Below are positions 22,852 through 32,753 of a stretch of DNA of 34,789 bases, piece after piece. Each line of letters begins with the position of its first letter. Positions within the stretch are counted from its first letter, which is position 1. The stretch is from Algoriphagus marincola HL-49. GTDB taxonomy: Bacteria; Bacteroidota; Bacteroidia; Cytophagales; Cyclobacteriaceae. The position numbers and the translations under genes are program-made. The notes under the pieces were generated by a model. It was not told the origin of the DNA. It saw only the letters and a list, made by a program, of their open reading frames with translations, and ran no database searches. The DNA lies in contig LJXT01000025.1 in NCBI GenBank assembly GCA_001314815.1, positions 1 to 34,789 on the forward strand, in the 5' to 3' direction.

Positions 22852-24718
22852 TGGCGATGAGAGCCTCAGATTCGTCTTTAATAATTTCCATTTCAGTCTT
22901 CACTTGCTCCTGCTCATGTGGCAGGTTAGATTCAGGCGTAGCGGAAAGTGGAACGGTCTGAGGGATGAAGTCTTCTTCTGCTCCGGGCTTGGAGTAGTCA
23001 TATGGCCAACGATAAACAGTTGGAATCTCTCCAGGCCAGTTACCGTGTCCAGGAACGATTGGGGTTGTCCACTCCAAAGTAGTAGATCTCCATGGGTTGG
23101 AAGATGCTTTTCTTCCACGATACATAGAATAGAAGAAATTGAATAGGAAGATAAACTGAGCAGCAAAAGTGATGATTGCAGCTACAGATACAAACATATT
23201 CAAATCAGTATACATGTTTGAGAATTCAAACCCAGTCCATGAATAGTATCTTCTCGGGAATCCTGCAATACCAATGTAGTGCATTGGGAAGAATACCATA
23301 TAAACTCCTACGAATGTCAACCAGAAGTGAACATATCCAAGACGAGCATCCATCATTCTACCAAACATCTTAGGGAACCAGTGGTAAACACCAGCCACTA
23401 GACCGAAGAAGGAAGCAGAACCCATTACCAAGTGGAAGTGGGCCACTACGAAATATGTGTCGTGCAACTGAATATCAATGGCTGAGTTTCCTAGGAAAAT
23501 ACCAGTCAAACCACCAGAGATAAAGAAGGATACTAGACCGATAGAGAATAGCATTGCAGGAGTAAAGATCAAGTTACCTCTCCATAGCGTAGTGAGGTAG
23601 TTGAATACCTTCACCGCAGAAGGAATCGCAATGATCAAAGTCAAGAACATAAAGATCGATCCCAAGAATGGATTCATACCTGACACAAACATATGGTGAG
23701 CCCATACGATAAATGAAAGGATAGTAATACCCAACATGGAAATAATCATCGCCTTGTATCCGAAAATTGGCTTTCGCGAATTGGTTGCAATTACTTCAGA
23801 GGTAATACCCAATGCAGGAAGCAAAACGATGTAAACCTCAGGGTGGCCAAGGAACCAGAACAAGTGCTGATACAATACTGGGCTACCACCGGTGTTTGGA
23901 AGTGCTTCACCCCCAATGTAGATATCCGACAAATAGAAAGAAGTACCAAAGCTTCTGTCAAAAACCAAAAGAAGAGCTGCCGCAAACAACACAGGGAAGG
24001 ACAACAATCCAATTACGGCTGTCAAGAAGAAAGCCCAAATCGTCAAAGGAAGTCTTGAGAAAGACATACCTTTTGTTCTAAGGTTAATGACAGTAGTGAT
24101 ATAGTTAATACCTCCAAGTAGTGATGAAGCAATAAAGAAAGTCATTGCTACCAACCACAAGGTCATTCCCAATCCTGAACCAGGAATAGCCTGCTCTAGC
24201 GCAGATAATGGCGGGTAAACTACCCAACCACCGCCGGCAGGTCCGGTTTTAATGAATAAGGAAATAAACATGATTACACTGGATACAAAGAAGAACCAGT
24301 ATGAAAGCATATTCATAAAGCCTGAAGCCATGTCACGGGCTCCAATTTGCAAGGGAATCAAGAAATTGGAGAATGTACCACTAAGACCTGCAGTCAATAC
24401 GAAGAATACCATGATCGTTCCGTGCATAGTCACTAGGGCCAGATAGAATGTTTGATCCAATTGACCTGTTTCGGTAATCCATCCTCCTAACAGCGGTCTC
24501 AACCACTCCAGATTCATATCAGGGAAACCCAACTGAAGTCTGAAAAGCACAGACAAAAGACCACCTATAAGTGCCCAGAATATACCAGTAATCAAGAATT
24601 GCTTTCCGATCATTTTATGATCGGTACTGAAAATATATTTGGTCACAAAATTATCATGATGCTCATGATCGTGATGATCATGGGCGGTGTCATGTGTCGC
24701 AACAGATGCTGTAGCCAT
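22832..24718 (-). CDS. ctaD: Cytochrome c oxidase subunit I (aa3-type)
   Basis: A 628-residue, 12-helix catalytic subunit reducing O2 with pumping of protons. T-M-H-G-T, the H-P-E-V-Y-I motif (E as end of the D channel and H as CuB ligand), W-A-H-H-M-F-V-S-G (the CuB histidine pair) and F-V-V-A-H-F-H-L-V-M (heme ligands) are all present, indicating an A1-type heme-copper oxidase. The N-terminus is unusually histidine- and aspartate-rich: seven H among residues 8-23, as in T-H-D-T-A-H-D-H-H-D-H-E-H-H-D-N. The C-terminal tail of about 80 residues is acidic and soluble. It lies 24 bases after subunit II and overlaps ctaA. Confidence 0.97.
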   Translation of the reverse strand: MATASVATHDTAHDHHDHEHHDNFVTKYIFSTDHKMIGKQFLITGIFWALIGGLLSVLFRLQLGFPDMNLEWLRPLLGGWITETGQLDQTFYLALVTMHGTIMVFFVLTAGLSGTFSNFLIPLQIGARDMASGFMNMLSYWFFFVSSVIMFISLFIKTGPAGGGWVVYPPLSALEQAIPGSGLGMTLWLVAMTFFIASSLLGGINYITTVINLRTKGMSFSRLPLTIWAFFLTAVIGLLSFPVLFAAALLLVFDRSFGTSFYLSDIYIGGEALPNTGGSPVLYQHLFWFLGHPEVYIVLLPALGITSEVIATNSRKPIFGYKAMIISMLGITILSFIVWAHHMFVSGMNPFLGSIFMFLTLIIAIPSAVKVFNYLTTLWRGNLIFTPAMLFSIGLVSFFISGGLTGIFLGNSAIDIQLHDTYFVVAHFHLVMGSASFFGLVAGVYHWFPKMFGRMMDARLGYVHFWLTFVGVYMVFFPMHYIGIAGFPRRYYSWTGFEFSNMYTDLNMFVSVAAIITFAAQFIFLFNFFYSMYRGRKASSNPWRSTTLEWTTPIVPGHGNWPGEIPTVYRWPYDYSKPGAEEDFIPQTVPLSATPESNLPHEQEQVKTEMEIIKDESEALIANEAKES

Positions 24719-24742
24719 AATTAATTATTTTGTGTTGTTATC

Positions 24743-25762
24743 TTATTGAATTTCTGCCACTTCTTTTACTTCTACTTCTATCCCATCAGCCAAGGCAGGA
24801 TTCATTTGAAGGAAAGTCTTCTGCTCAGTCAGCCATTTCTGATATTCAGCAGGCTCGACCACCTCGATCACTCTTCTCATCGAATTATGACCTCTTCCGC
24901 AAATTTCCGTACAAGCAATCTCATAATTGAAATCCGGATTTTTCAACTCTGCCCGCATTTCCGCGGTGGTTTTGTTTGGTACAAACCAGAATCGAGTAGG
25001 CATTCCAGGTACTGCATCCATTTTCAATCTCATATGAGGCGCAAAGACAGAGTGTAGTACATCTCTTGCACGAATTTTAAACAATACCGGTTCTCCCTTG
25101 GGAATCACTACTTTTGGAGAAGGAAAGTCATCTACAGATTTCTGATCTGTAAAATCAATACCCATCGGGTTTATGGCAGTTGTGAGTCGATAGTCATTAT
25201 CTCCCAAAACTTTATCTTGCCCGGGATAACGAATATCCCAAGCAAACTGATAACCCATCAATTCTACTACATGCGCATTCTCAGGGGCAGGGGCTGTAAT
25301 ATCTGACCATGCCATCCACCCGGTAATAACCAGAACTGTCAAAACTAAAGCAGGAACAGTGGTCCAAATCACCTCAAGTTTGTTGTTTTCAGGATAGAAA
25401 GACGCTTTCCGGTCTTCTCTGTATTGATACTTGTATGGGAAAATGAATAGCAAAATGTGAGTGATGATGAAAATCACACCTGTCACTGCCATCGTGATCC
25501 AGAACAGACGATCTGTGACCACACCATGCTCAGAAGCAATTGGTAACTGATAATTATCAAACTCTTTGATTGAATACCAGAACATTAATCCTCCAACAGC
25601 CACCAAAAACACCAAGAACAAGAAGGCATTAACCTTATTACTTCCGGATGCGATTTTCTTGTCAGAACCTTTTACAACAGATACCAATGTTTGGATTCGG
25701 TATACCATCCAAACAATTGATAAAAGGAGAACAACCCCTACTGCAATTAGAAATCCGTACAT
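24743..25762 (-). CDS. ctaC: Cytochrome c oxidase subunit II with CuA site
   Basis: A 339-residue subunit receiving electrons at a binuclear CuA centre. The periplasmic cupredoxin domain has V-L-H-S-V-F-A-P-H and then C-T-E-I-C-G-R-G-H-N-S-M near residue 283, supplying all CuA ligands (H, C, C, H, M). Two canonical helices (L-F-W-I-T-M-A-V-T-G-V-I-F and V-I-W-T-T-V-P-A-L-V-L-T-V-L) are preceded by two more hydrophobic helices at the N-terminus (residues 3-22 and about 44-64), instead of a signal peptide. No C-terminal CxxCH cytochrome domain is fused, so electrons must come from an external c heme, presumably on ACIII encoded just upstream. Confidence 0.96.
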   Translation of the reverse strand: MYGFLIAVGVVLLLSIVWMVYRIQTLVSVVKGSDKKIASGSNKVNAFLFLVFLVAVGGLMFWYSIKEFDNYQLPIASEHGVVTDRLFWITMAVTGVIFIITHILLFIFPYKYQYREDRKASFYPENNKLEVIWTTVPALVLTVLVITGWMAWSDITAPAPENAHVVELMGYQFAWDIRYPGQDKVLGDNDYRLTTAINPMGIDFTDQKSVDDFPSPKVVIPKGEPVLFKIRARDVLHSVFAPHMRLKMDAVPGMPTRFWFVPNKTTAEMRAELKNPDFNYEIACTEICGRGHNSMRRVIEVVEPAEYQKWLTEQKTFLQMNPALADGIEVEVKEVAEIQ

Positions 25763-25785
25763 ATTTTTACTTTTTCGGGTTTGAT

Positions 25786-27081
25786 TTAAATGTGATGTTG
25801 ATAGCTTTCTTCAAGCATCGGGTGATTCTTAGGGATTAGGTTTCCTTTAGCTAAGCCTCCAAGCACAACCAACGCCACCGCTGAGCCATAAACAAGGAAC
25901 ATTCCTACTTCCATCAATCCTACACCTCCATTATGACCTAGGGTACCAGGCTGAACCATCAAGAAGAAATCCACCCAGTGACCGGCGATAAGAAGTGTAC
26001 AAACCAATTTTAGGAATACTCCATGTCTTTTTGCATCTCTTGTCATTAAAACTAAGAACGGCAGGACAAAGTTCATCGCTATGTTTACGAAAATGAACCC
26101 TCCATACACGTCAGAAGTAAGTCTCTCAACAAAATAAACTGTTTCTTCAGGTATGTTGGCATAATAGATCAAAAGGAACTGTGAAAACCACAGGTAAGTC
26201 CAGAAGATAGAGAAGCCAAATACAAATTTTCCAAGGTCATGAACATGGTTTTCATTCACCATTTCAAGATAGCCTTTTCCTTTCAAGAAGATCACTGCCA
26301 GTGTGATGGCAGAAAGACCTGCTACAAACCAAGATGAGAATACATACCAACCAAATAGCGTGGAGAACCAGTGCGTGTCAATTGACATTACCCAATCCCA
26401 AGCTGAAATAGAAGAAGAAACTGCAAAGAATACTAAGAAGTAAGCTGACCAGCTTCTCATCTTAAACCAATGTGATGTTCCTCCTAATTGATCTTCAGCA
26501 GCTGCAATTTTTTTGAATTTTGAGAAGAAGAAAACCCAGAATCCAAAGAACACAACCATTCTGACGATATAGAAAATCGGGAAAGTACCCTTTTCCATAG
26601 GCCAATAGAAGAATGCGCCTTTTCCATCTATGATTTTATCGTATTCAGCGGAGTTCTTATCAAACAATTCAGCATGCCACCAGTGGAACAAATCATGACC
26701 AGCTACAAAGAAAGTCACGATCATCAAAACTGCAGCGATTGGCAACCAGTTTCCAAACGCTAACATCACTCTAGTGATTGGTGCTGACCAACCTGCTTGA
26801 GCAGCATATTGAATAGCAAAGAAGAATACACCTACAATGGCAATACCTGTGAAATAGACATTGTTGATCCAAATATTAGCATACAAGCGCTGATACCAAT
26901 GGAATGCATGTCCGCCAGCCTCAGCACCTTCTTCTGCATGACCACCACCCATCATAGCTAATACAATTCCCAAAACCAACAAGGCAGCCCCTATCAAAAG
27001 GACTGTCATGATGGATTTTTTGATTCCTGGGGTGAAATCAAATTTTTGATCAAGATTGAAATTTTGAACTTCGTGAGCCAT
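25786..27081 (-). CDS. actF: ActF, alternative complex III membrane subunit
   Basis: A 431-residue protein with about ten helices. ActF is the integral-membrane subunit related to ActC (NrfD-like fold) in the alternative complex III quinol oxidoreductase. Characteristic stretches include H-W-Y-Q-R-L-Y-A-N-I-W, W-G-A-like S-W-S-A-Y-F-L, S-A-W-D-W-V-M-S-I-D-T-H-W-F-S-T-L-F-G-W-Y and the C-terminal G-H-W-V-D-F-F-L-M-V. The gene follows actE by 2 bases and precedes subunit II of the oxidase by 23 bases, the fixed order actABCDEF-cox seen in Bacteroidota. No cofactor-binding motif is expected or seen. The length is normal. Confidence 0.94.
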   Translation of the reverse strand: MAHEVQNFNLDQKFDFTPGIKKSIMTVLLIGAALLVLGIVLAMMGGGHAEEGAEAGGHAFHWYQRLYANIWINNVYFTGIAIVGVFFFAIQYAAQAGWSAPITRVMLAFGNWLPIAAVLMIVTFFVAGHDLFHWWHAELFDKNSAEYDKIIDGKGAFFYWPMEKGTFPIFYIVRMVVFFGFWVFFFSKFKKIAAAEDQLGGTSHWFKMRSWSAYFLVFFAVSSSISAWDWVMSIDTHWFSTLFGWYVFSSWFVAGLSAITLAVIFLKGKGYLEMVNENHVHDLGKFVFGFSIFWTYLWFSQFLLIYYANIPEETVYFVERLTSDVYGGFIFVNIAMNFVLPFLVLMTRDAKRHGVFLKLVCTLLIAGHWVDFFLMVQPGTLGHNGGVGLMEVGMFLVYGSAVALVVLGGLAKGNLIPKNHPMLEESYQHHI

Positions 27082-27083
27082 GA

Positions 27084-27710
27084 TTATTGCTTCTGAATTA
27101 CTTGTTTAACATAGGAAACGATCTTCCAGCGATTTTCTGGAGTGATCTGAGAACCATGAGCTCCCATTCGTCCTTTTCCTTTTGTGATTACATGATAAAT
27201 GTGACCCTCCGGCAAATTGATATACGCTCCACCTTTAAGGTTAGCAACACCACCGATGATTTCACCTACTTTTCCATCACCTTCTCCTCCTTTTCCGTGA
27301 CAAGATGAGCAGTATTGGATGTAAAGAGTCTCTCCCTCTTTTACAATAGCATCATCCACAGTCAAAGGATTTTCAATAAGAGCAGCTTCCTCCAATTCAA
27401 ATGCTTTCAATCTGTACGGAAGCATATCATATTTATTTCGAGGCACTGTACCTTCGACAGGCTCGCGCATGTTCATCCCATTGGGATTGTATACGTTACT
27501 GTTGAAAAACTCCCCTTTACCATCTTCTCGATTGGAAAGCCAAGAGCCTTGACTTTCATCCTTGATCTGAGTAAGTGGTTCGTAGGCTACAGAATGATAC
27601 ATCTGTGGAGCATATTCCAATCCAGGATTGTCTTCACCAGCACTACAGCCAGCAAACACAGCTCCTACAACTGCCATTCCCAAGATTCCTAGTGTGTTCT
27701 TTATCGTCAT
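27084..27710 (-). CDS. actE: ActE, monoheme cytochrome c lipoprotein of ACIII
   Basis: A 208-residue periplasmic lipoprotein. The N-terminal helix ends in the lipobox V-F-A-G-C, so C22 is the lipidation site. A cytochrome c domain carries C134-S-S-C-H138, and G-R-M-G-A-H near the end can supply the methionine ligand. The middle has N-P-N-G-M-N-M-R-E-P-V-E-G-T-V-P-R, typical of ActE. The subunit is a candidate for passing electrons from ActA to the oxidase CuA site. It lies between actD and actF with gaps of 11 and 2 bases. Confidence 0.95.
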   Translation of the reverse strand: MTIKNTLGILGMAVVGAVFAGCSAGEDNPGLEYAPQMYHSVAYEPLTQIKDESQGSWLSNREDGKGEFFNSNVYNPNGMNMREPVEGTVPRNKYDMLPYRLKAFELEEAALIENPLTVDDAIVKEGETLYIQYCSSCHGKGGEGDGKVGEIIGGVANLKGGAYINLPEGHIYHVITKGKGRMGAHGSQITPENRWKIVSYVKQVIQKQ

Positions 27711-27721
27711 TTTATCGGGAA

Positions 27722-28255
27722 TTACTCGTCAAAACTTTTATTATTCACTTCAGTAGCACCGGAAGACTTCAAAATCTCTTTGATTTTTTCCTGATCCATA
27801 GCGCTATTGTTTGCAATGTCAATTGCCATTACGTGCTTATCATCGGTGATTCTTACATCGAAGATTCGTGGTTGTGCCCAAGGCTTCAAATTAGAGCTCA
27901 CCATGAAAACTCCTACCATACCAAAAGCAGCAAGCAATACAGTCATCTCAAAAGAAACCGGAATGAAATCCGGGAAGGCTGCATAATCCTTACCACCAAT
28001 GATCATAGGCCAGTCAAATTTCATCATGTAAAACTGCATCGTCAAGGCAAGCGTAGTACCTAGTATTCCGAATAAGAATGCTGCAATAGGCAATCTACTT
28101 CTCTTATAACCCAATACGTGCTCCAAGCCGTGAACAGGGTAAGGTGAATACACCTCATGGATTTTCACACCACTGGATCTTACTTGTTTTACTGCGTCAA
28201 GAAGTACGTCTTCGTCTTCGTATACGCCCAATACAAAATGAGTATCTCTTTCCAT
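27722..28255 (-). CDS. actD: ActD, DUF3341 subunit of ACIII
   Basis: A 177-residue DUF3341 protein. A soluble ferredoxin-like head contains V-L-G-V-Y-E-D-E-D and Y-S-P-Y-P-V-H-G-L-E-H-V-L-G-Y. It is followed by two helices (L-P-I-A-A-F-L-F-G-I-L-G-T and F-E-M-T-V-L-L-A-A-F-G-M-V-G-V) and a short C-terminal region. The Y-S-P-Y-P-V-H-G motif is the family hallmark. It has no redox centre and is a structural membrane subunit. It starts one base after the actC stop codon. Confidence 0.94.
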   Translation of the reverse strand: MERDTHFVLGVYEDEDVLLDAVKQVRSSGVKIHEVYSPYPVHGLEHVLGYKRSRLPIAAFLFGILGTTLALTMQFYMMKFDWPMIIGGKDYAAFPDFIPVSFEMTVLLAAFGMVGVFMVSSNLKPWAQPRIFDVRITDDKHVMAIDIANNSAMDQEKIKEILKSSGATEVNNKSFDE

Positions 28256-28256
28256 A

Positions 28257-29621
28257 TTATTTAGCAGCTTTTTCGGATGATGATTTCAATACAGACTTTA
28301 CTTCAGCCATGTTGATCACAGGGAAAAACTTAGCGAACAAGAAGAACAGGGTGAAAAACAGTCCGAAGGTAAATAGGTAAACACCAATGTCAGCCCAAGT
28401 TGGGTAGAACATCGCCCAAGAAGAAGGCAAGTAATCTCTGTGCAAGGAAGTCACGATAATTACAAATCGCTCAAACCACATCCCGATATTCACCACAAGA
28501 GATAGGATAAAGGTTGCCACGATAGAAGTACGGATTTTCTTGAACCAGAACAACTGTGGTGAAATCACATTACAAGTCATCATAGACCAGTAAGCCCACC
28601 AATAAGGTCCTGTTGCACGGTTGATAAATGCATATTGTTCTGCTGCTACACCTGAATACCAAGCGATAAAGAATTCGGTAATGTAAGCGATACCTACAAT
28701 CGAACCGGTGATGATGATCACGATATTCATCAATTCGATATGGCCCATAGTGATGTAATCTTCCAGTTTAAATACTTTTCTGGTGATAATCATCAGGGTC
28801 AATACCATCGCAAATCCGGAGAAGATCGCACCTGCCACAAAATACGGAGGGAAGATCGTCGTGTGCCATCCTGGAATCACGGAAGTCGCAAAGTCAAAGG
28901 ATACGATCGTGTGTACAGAAAGTACAAGCGGTGTAGCCAAACCTGCCAAAATCAAGGAAACGGATTCATAACGCATCCAAGTTTTTGCTGCTCCATCCCA
29001 TCCAAAGGACAAGGCACCGTAGATCGTTTTTCTCAAGCCAGTAGCTCGGTCACGAATCGTTGCAAAATCTGGGATCAAACCGATATACCAGAAAACAAGC
29101 GATACGGAGAAATAAGTCGAAATCGCAAATACGTCCCAAAGGAGCGGTGAGTTGAAGTTAACCCAAAGCGATCCAAAGGTGTTGGGAAGTGGAAGTGCCC
29201 AATAAGCTCCTAACCAAGGACGACCCATGTGAATAACCGGGAACATCGCCGCACAGATTACAGCGAAAATAGTCATCGCTTCAGCAGCTCGGTTAATGGA
29301 TGTTCTCCACTTTTGTCTGAATAGCAAAAGTACGGCTGAGATCAATGTACCGGCGTGACCGATACCAACCCACCACACGAAGTTGGTGATGTCCCAAGCC
29401 CAACCGATGGTCTTGTTGAGTCCCCACATTCCAATTCCTTCCCAAAGGGTAGCAATCAATGCGATGGAACCAAGTCCCAATACACCAGCTGCTGTCAAAA
29501 AGGCAAGGAACCAAGATAGTGACGGCTTTCCTTCTACTTGACGTGACACATCGTGGGTGACGTCATGATAGCTTTTCCCTCCGGTAACTAAAGGCTCTCG
29601 TACGGATGAAGTAACCTGCAT
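28257..29621 (-). CDS. actC: ActC, NrfD-like quinol-binding subunit of ACIII
   Basis: A 454-residue NrfD/PsrC-family polytopic protein with about ten helices. It forms the main membrane module of alternative complex III next to the iron-sulfur protein ActB and probably carries the quinol site. Visible features are [42 protein letters not shown] and [17 protein letters not shown]. These are family blocks holding the H and D residues proposed for quinol and proton handling. It follows actB by 17 bases. Length is typical. Confidence 0.95.
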   Translation of the reverse strand: MQVTSSVREPLVTGGKSYHDVTHDVSRQVEGKPSLSWFLAFLTAAGVLGLGSIALIATLWEGIGMWGLNKTIGWAWDITNFVWWVGIGHAGTLISAVLLLFRQKWRTSINRAAEAMTIFAVICAAMFPVIHMGRPWLGAYWALPLPNTFGSLWVNFNSPLLWDVFAISTYFSVSLVFWYIGLIPDFATIRDRATGLRKTIYGALSFGWDGAAKTWMRYESVSLILAGLATPLVLSVHTIVSFDFATSVIPGWHTTIFPPYFVAGAIFSGFAMVLTLMIITRKVFKLEDYITMGHIELMNIVIIITGSIVGIAYITEFFIAWYSGVAAEQYAFINRATGPYWWAYWSMMTCNVISPQLFWFKKIRTSIVATFILSLVVNIGMWFERFVIIVTSLHRDYLPSSWAMFYPTWADIGVYLFTFGLFFTLFFLFAKFFPVINMAEVKSVLKSSSEKAAK

Positions 29622-29638
29622 AGTTTATAAAATTATGA

Positions 29639-32600
29639 TTACGCTTCGTTTATGTCTTTATTTCTGATTTTGGTAAAGTACCAAACGTTTGGACTCACGT
29701 TGATCTCTTCCAATACGTGGTAAGCCCGCTCTTCATTGACTTCCTTCAGAGCAGAAGTTGAGTTTTCTTCAATCTTCAAAAGCTTAGATACACGGCTTTC
29801 CGGATCATTCATATCTCCGAATACCAATGCATCGGTTGGACATGCCGTAGCGCAGGCCACGTTGATTTCTCCATCTTTTATTTTACGCTTTTCACGCTTA
29901 GCTTCAAGCTTGCCTGCTTGAATTCGCTGCACGCACATGGAGCACTTCTCCATCACACCTCGTACTCGAACAGTCACGTCCGGATTCAAGACCATTTTAC
30001 CCAAATCATCGTTTTGAGCCACATTGACTCCGGCAAATTGAGTGTTGTCATGATACTTGAACCAGTTGAATCGGCGAACTTTATACGGGCAGTTGTTTGC
30101 ACAGTAACGCGTACCGATACAACGGTTGTAAGTCATTTGGTTCAACCCTTCGGAAGAGTGAGTAGTCGCAGCCACTGGACATACCGTCTCGCAAGGTGCA
30201 TTGTTACACTGCTGACACATCATCGGCTGGAAGGTAACTTCAGGATTCTCGGAAGCTTTTTCCAAACCTGACAAATCATCAGCTGCTGCATCCGAAGAGT
30301 AATACCTATCGATTCGGATCCAAGCCATCTCACGGCGGTTCAAGACTTCCTCTTTACCTACTACAGAGACGTTATTTTCTACCTGACAGGCTACCGAACA
30401 AGCCGAGCAACCAATACAGGAGTTCATGTCAATGGCCAATCCCCAGTGATGCTGAGAATATTGATGTCCTTTCCACAAGGAAATCTTCGAAGGCTTGATG
30501 AATTCACCTTCCTTGTAGATTTCAGGCTTGTATCTACCTGCAGAGGCATCTTGCTTGTATTCTGCAAGGGTTGCTTCCTGAATCACGTTTTCACGTGCCA
30601 TGAAAGTCTGATGGGTTTGCGTTCTTGCAATCTTGTAAGAATCTCCGGTCACTTCTACAGTCACTCCTGAAGTGATATCAAAATTCACAAAACCGGCAGA
30701 AGCATCAAGCAATTCATAAGCATTTACACCCACGCCGTTTGCTACTCTGCCTGCCTTGGTTCTTCCGTATCCTAGCGCTAAACCGAAAGTACCTTCAGCC
30801 TGACCTGGTTGGATCAAAATAGGAACAGTGATTTTTTTGCCGTTGATAGTTACAGAAGCTTTGCGAGTATTTTCTTCTATCATGGTGACTCCGTTGTCGG
30901 AAGCCCATTTTTGAGATACTGTCAAATAATTGTCCCAAGTAGCTTTGGTGATCGGGTCGGGAGTTTCCTGAAGCCAAGGGTTGTTGGCAAAGGTGCCGTT
31001 TCCGATAGCTACCTTAGGATATACAATCAATTCAGCCCCGGAATTATCAGCGCTGTAAGCGCTGGAGACAGCAGATGCTGCGGCTGACACATCTCCGATT
31101 GGAGAAAGAGGAGCGACTTCCCGCTCTAGTGCCAATACCCCGTTGTAAAGTGATTTATCCCAGAAAGTCTGGAAAGAATCTGTAGTTGCTACTTGAGTAT
31201 AAAGACCAGTTTCCCAGTTATTTCTCAAGAAATCGTAATAGTTCGTAGTTTCTCCTGCCCAAACCAAAAGTGACTCCTGCGCCTGACGTGTGTCAAACAG
31301 CGGAGAAATAGTTGGTTGAGAAAGTGAATAATGACCTGGCTTTGGCTCGAAATCGTTCCATGCTTCTAGGAAGTGATGATCTGGAGCAAGGGCTCCTACC
31401 AAAGAAGCTGTTTCGTCCATGGTCATATTTGTAGCCAAAGAGAAACGAGCTTTAGAAATGCCTTCAGCTAGTTCTGCACCTCTTGGATGATCATAAACAG
31501 GATTACAGTTATGGAAAATGACAGCTCCAACTCGACCTGCATTGAGGTCAGTGATGAACTGATTCATTTTCGCATCATCTCCTTTTCTAAAATGAACCGG
31601 AGAAGCAAAATCAACAGTAGCTCCATTATTTCCTAGCAATTCATTGATTGCATGGATGACTGTTTGAACGTTTGGATCATTAGATCCTGAAACGACCAAA
31701 GAAGCACCTCTAGAAGCCCAAAGATCATTGGCTGCTTTTTCTAAATTGGCTACTTCGACTGCCGGAGCAGACACAGTAGTCACGCCAGCCTTTCGAGCAA
31801 GCATATTATAAAGTGCCAAAACTACCAAGCCGCTTTGAGAAGCTTTGATTGGTGAACGATAGTCTGCATTCGCACCTGTTAGAGACAAATTGGACTCAAA
31901 CTGGTAATGACGAGACATCTCAGGACGCTCTTTGCTGATTTTACGAGTCTTAGCATACTGACCAGCAAATTCGATTGGAGAAATCCAAGTTCCTAAGAAG
32001 TCAGCTCCGAAAGAGACGATAGTCTTTGCTTTGTCAAATGAATAAGAAGGAACAACTGCCTGACCATACATGGTCTCCGATGCTTTGCTAATCCCGTAGT
32101 TGGAAAGCGGATCATACATGATGACCTCTGCACCACCTACTGATTCAGAGAAAAGATCCAATGCTTTCAAAGTAGAAGGAGAAAGCACCGTGTTGGAAAC
32201 GATCTTAACATTTCCTGCGGAAGAAACTTTTGATTTCACTTCTGCATCCAAACTTGCCCAATCTGTCTTCTCACCAGCCAAATACGGTCCAGTCAAACGC
32301 TCTTTATCGTATAGCGAAAGAACAGAAGCCTCTACAATGGCATTTACTTTTCCGTTATTAATAGGAGAAAGCTTATTACCATCGATTTTGATTGGTCGAC
32401 CCTCTCGAGTTTTCACTACGATCGATGCATAATCTCCTCCGGAAGCAAAGGTAGATGCGTAGTAGTTAGGGATGGATGGATTGATATCAACTGGCTTGTT
32501 GACGTAAGGGATCGCCTTTCGTACAGGAGCCTCACAAGCCGCCAAAGAAGCAGCTGCCAAGCTAAAGCCCATCATTTTCAGAAAGTCTCTCCTGGATGCG

Positions 32601-32722
32601 TTTCCGTCTTCGGAAATCATGGATGGAAGCTCTGGGAACTCCCTGTCTGCATTCTTAACAAACTCCGGATCGTTGCTGAGTTGCTCCAGTCCTTTCCAGT
32701 ATGTTTTCTTAGTTTCCTTCAT
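29639..32722 (-). CDS. actB: ActB, fused molybdopterin-oxidoreductase-like/iron-sulfur subunit of ACIII
   Basis: A 1027-residue protein. S-R-R-D-F-L-K (43-49) is a twin-arginine signal, and L-A-A-C (C63) after it looks like a lipobox, so it is exported folded by Tat and perhaps lipidated. The N-terminal ~700 residues are related to molybdopterin oxidoreductases, but ActB of characterised ACIII has no molybdenum. The C-terminal part binds iron-sulfur clusters: C-I-G-C-S-A-C-S-V-A-C (near 767), C-Q-Q-C-N-N-A-P-C-E-T-V-C-P (near 834), C-I-G-T-R-Y-C-A-N-N-C-P (near 866) and C-S-M-C-V-Q with C-A-T-A-C-P (near 925-959). These are four cysteine groups, as expected for three [4Fe-4S] and one [3Fe-4S] cluster. 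It takes electrons from quinol oxidised at ActC. Confidence 0.96.
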   Translation of the reverse strand: MKETKKTYWKGLEQLSNDPEFVKNADREFPELPSMISEDGNASRRDFLKMMGFSLAAASLAACEAPVRKAIPYVNKPVDINPSIPNYYASTFASGGDYASIVVKTREGRPIKIDGNKLSPINNGKVNAIVEASVLSLYDKERLTGPYLAGEKTDWASLDAEVKSKVSSAGNVKIVSNTVLSPSTLKALDLFSESVGGAEVIMYDPLSNYGISKASETMYGQAVVPSYSFDKAKTIVSFGADFLGTWISPIEFAGQYAKTRKISKERPEMSRHYQFESNLSLTGANADYRSPIKASQSGLVVLALYNMLARKAGVTTVSAPAVEVANLEKAANDLWASRGASLVVSGSNDPNVQTVIHAINELLGNNGATVDFASPVHFRKGDDAKMNQFITDLNAGRVGAVIFHNCNPVYDHPRGAELAEGISKARFSLATNMTMDETASLVGALAPDHHFLEAWNDFEPKPGHYSLSQPTISPLFDTRQAQESLLVWAGETTNYYDFLRNNWETGLYTQVATTDSFQTFWDKSLYNGVLALEREVAPLSPIGDVSAAASAVSSAYSADNSGAELIVYPKVAIGNGTFANNPWLQETPDPITKATWDNYLTVSQKWASDNGVTMIEENTRKASVTINGKKITVPILIQPGQAEGTFGLALGYGRTKAGRVANGVGVNAYELLDASAGFVNFDITSGVTVEVTGDSYKIARTQTHQTFMARENVIQEATLAEYKQDASAGRYKPEIYKEGEFIKPSKISLWKGHQYSQHHWGLAIDMNSCIGCSACSVACQVENNVSVVGKEEVLNRREMAWIRIDRYYSSDAAADDLSGLEKASENPEVTFQPMMCQQCNNAPCETVCPVAATTHSSEGLNQMTYNRCIGTRYCANNCPYKVRRFNWFKYHDNTQFAGVNVAQNDDLGKMVLNPDVTVRVRGVMEKCSMCVQRIQAGKLEAKREKRKIKDGEINVACATACPTDALVFGDMNDPESRVSKLLKIEENSTSALKEVNEERAYHVLEEINVSPNVWYFTKIRNKDINEA

Positions 32723-32753
32723 TTTATGATCTAGGAATAGATTTCAGATTTTT

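Noticed and set aside
27575..28063. Long plus-strand open frame (162 codons) opposite actD/actE
   Set aside because: It is antisense to two certain genes, has no family motifs, and its composition is that of a shadow frame. The same holds for the other plus-strand frames opposite ctaD, the kinase and ispG.
29639..32722. True molybdenum enzyme (polysulfide or nitrate reductase) instead of ActB
   Set aside because: The fused iron-sulfur layout and position in an actABCDEF operon identify ActB, whose homologous domain has no molybdenum in characterised complexes.
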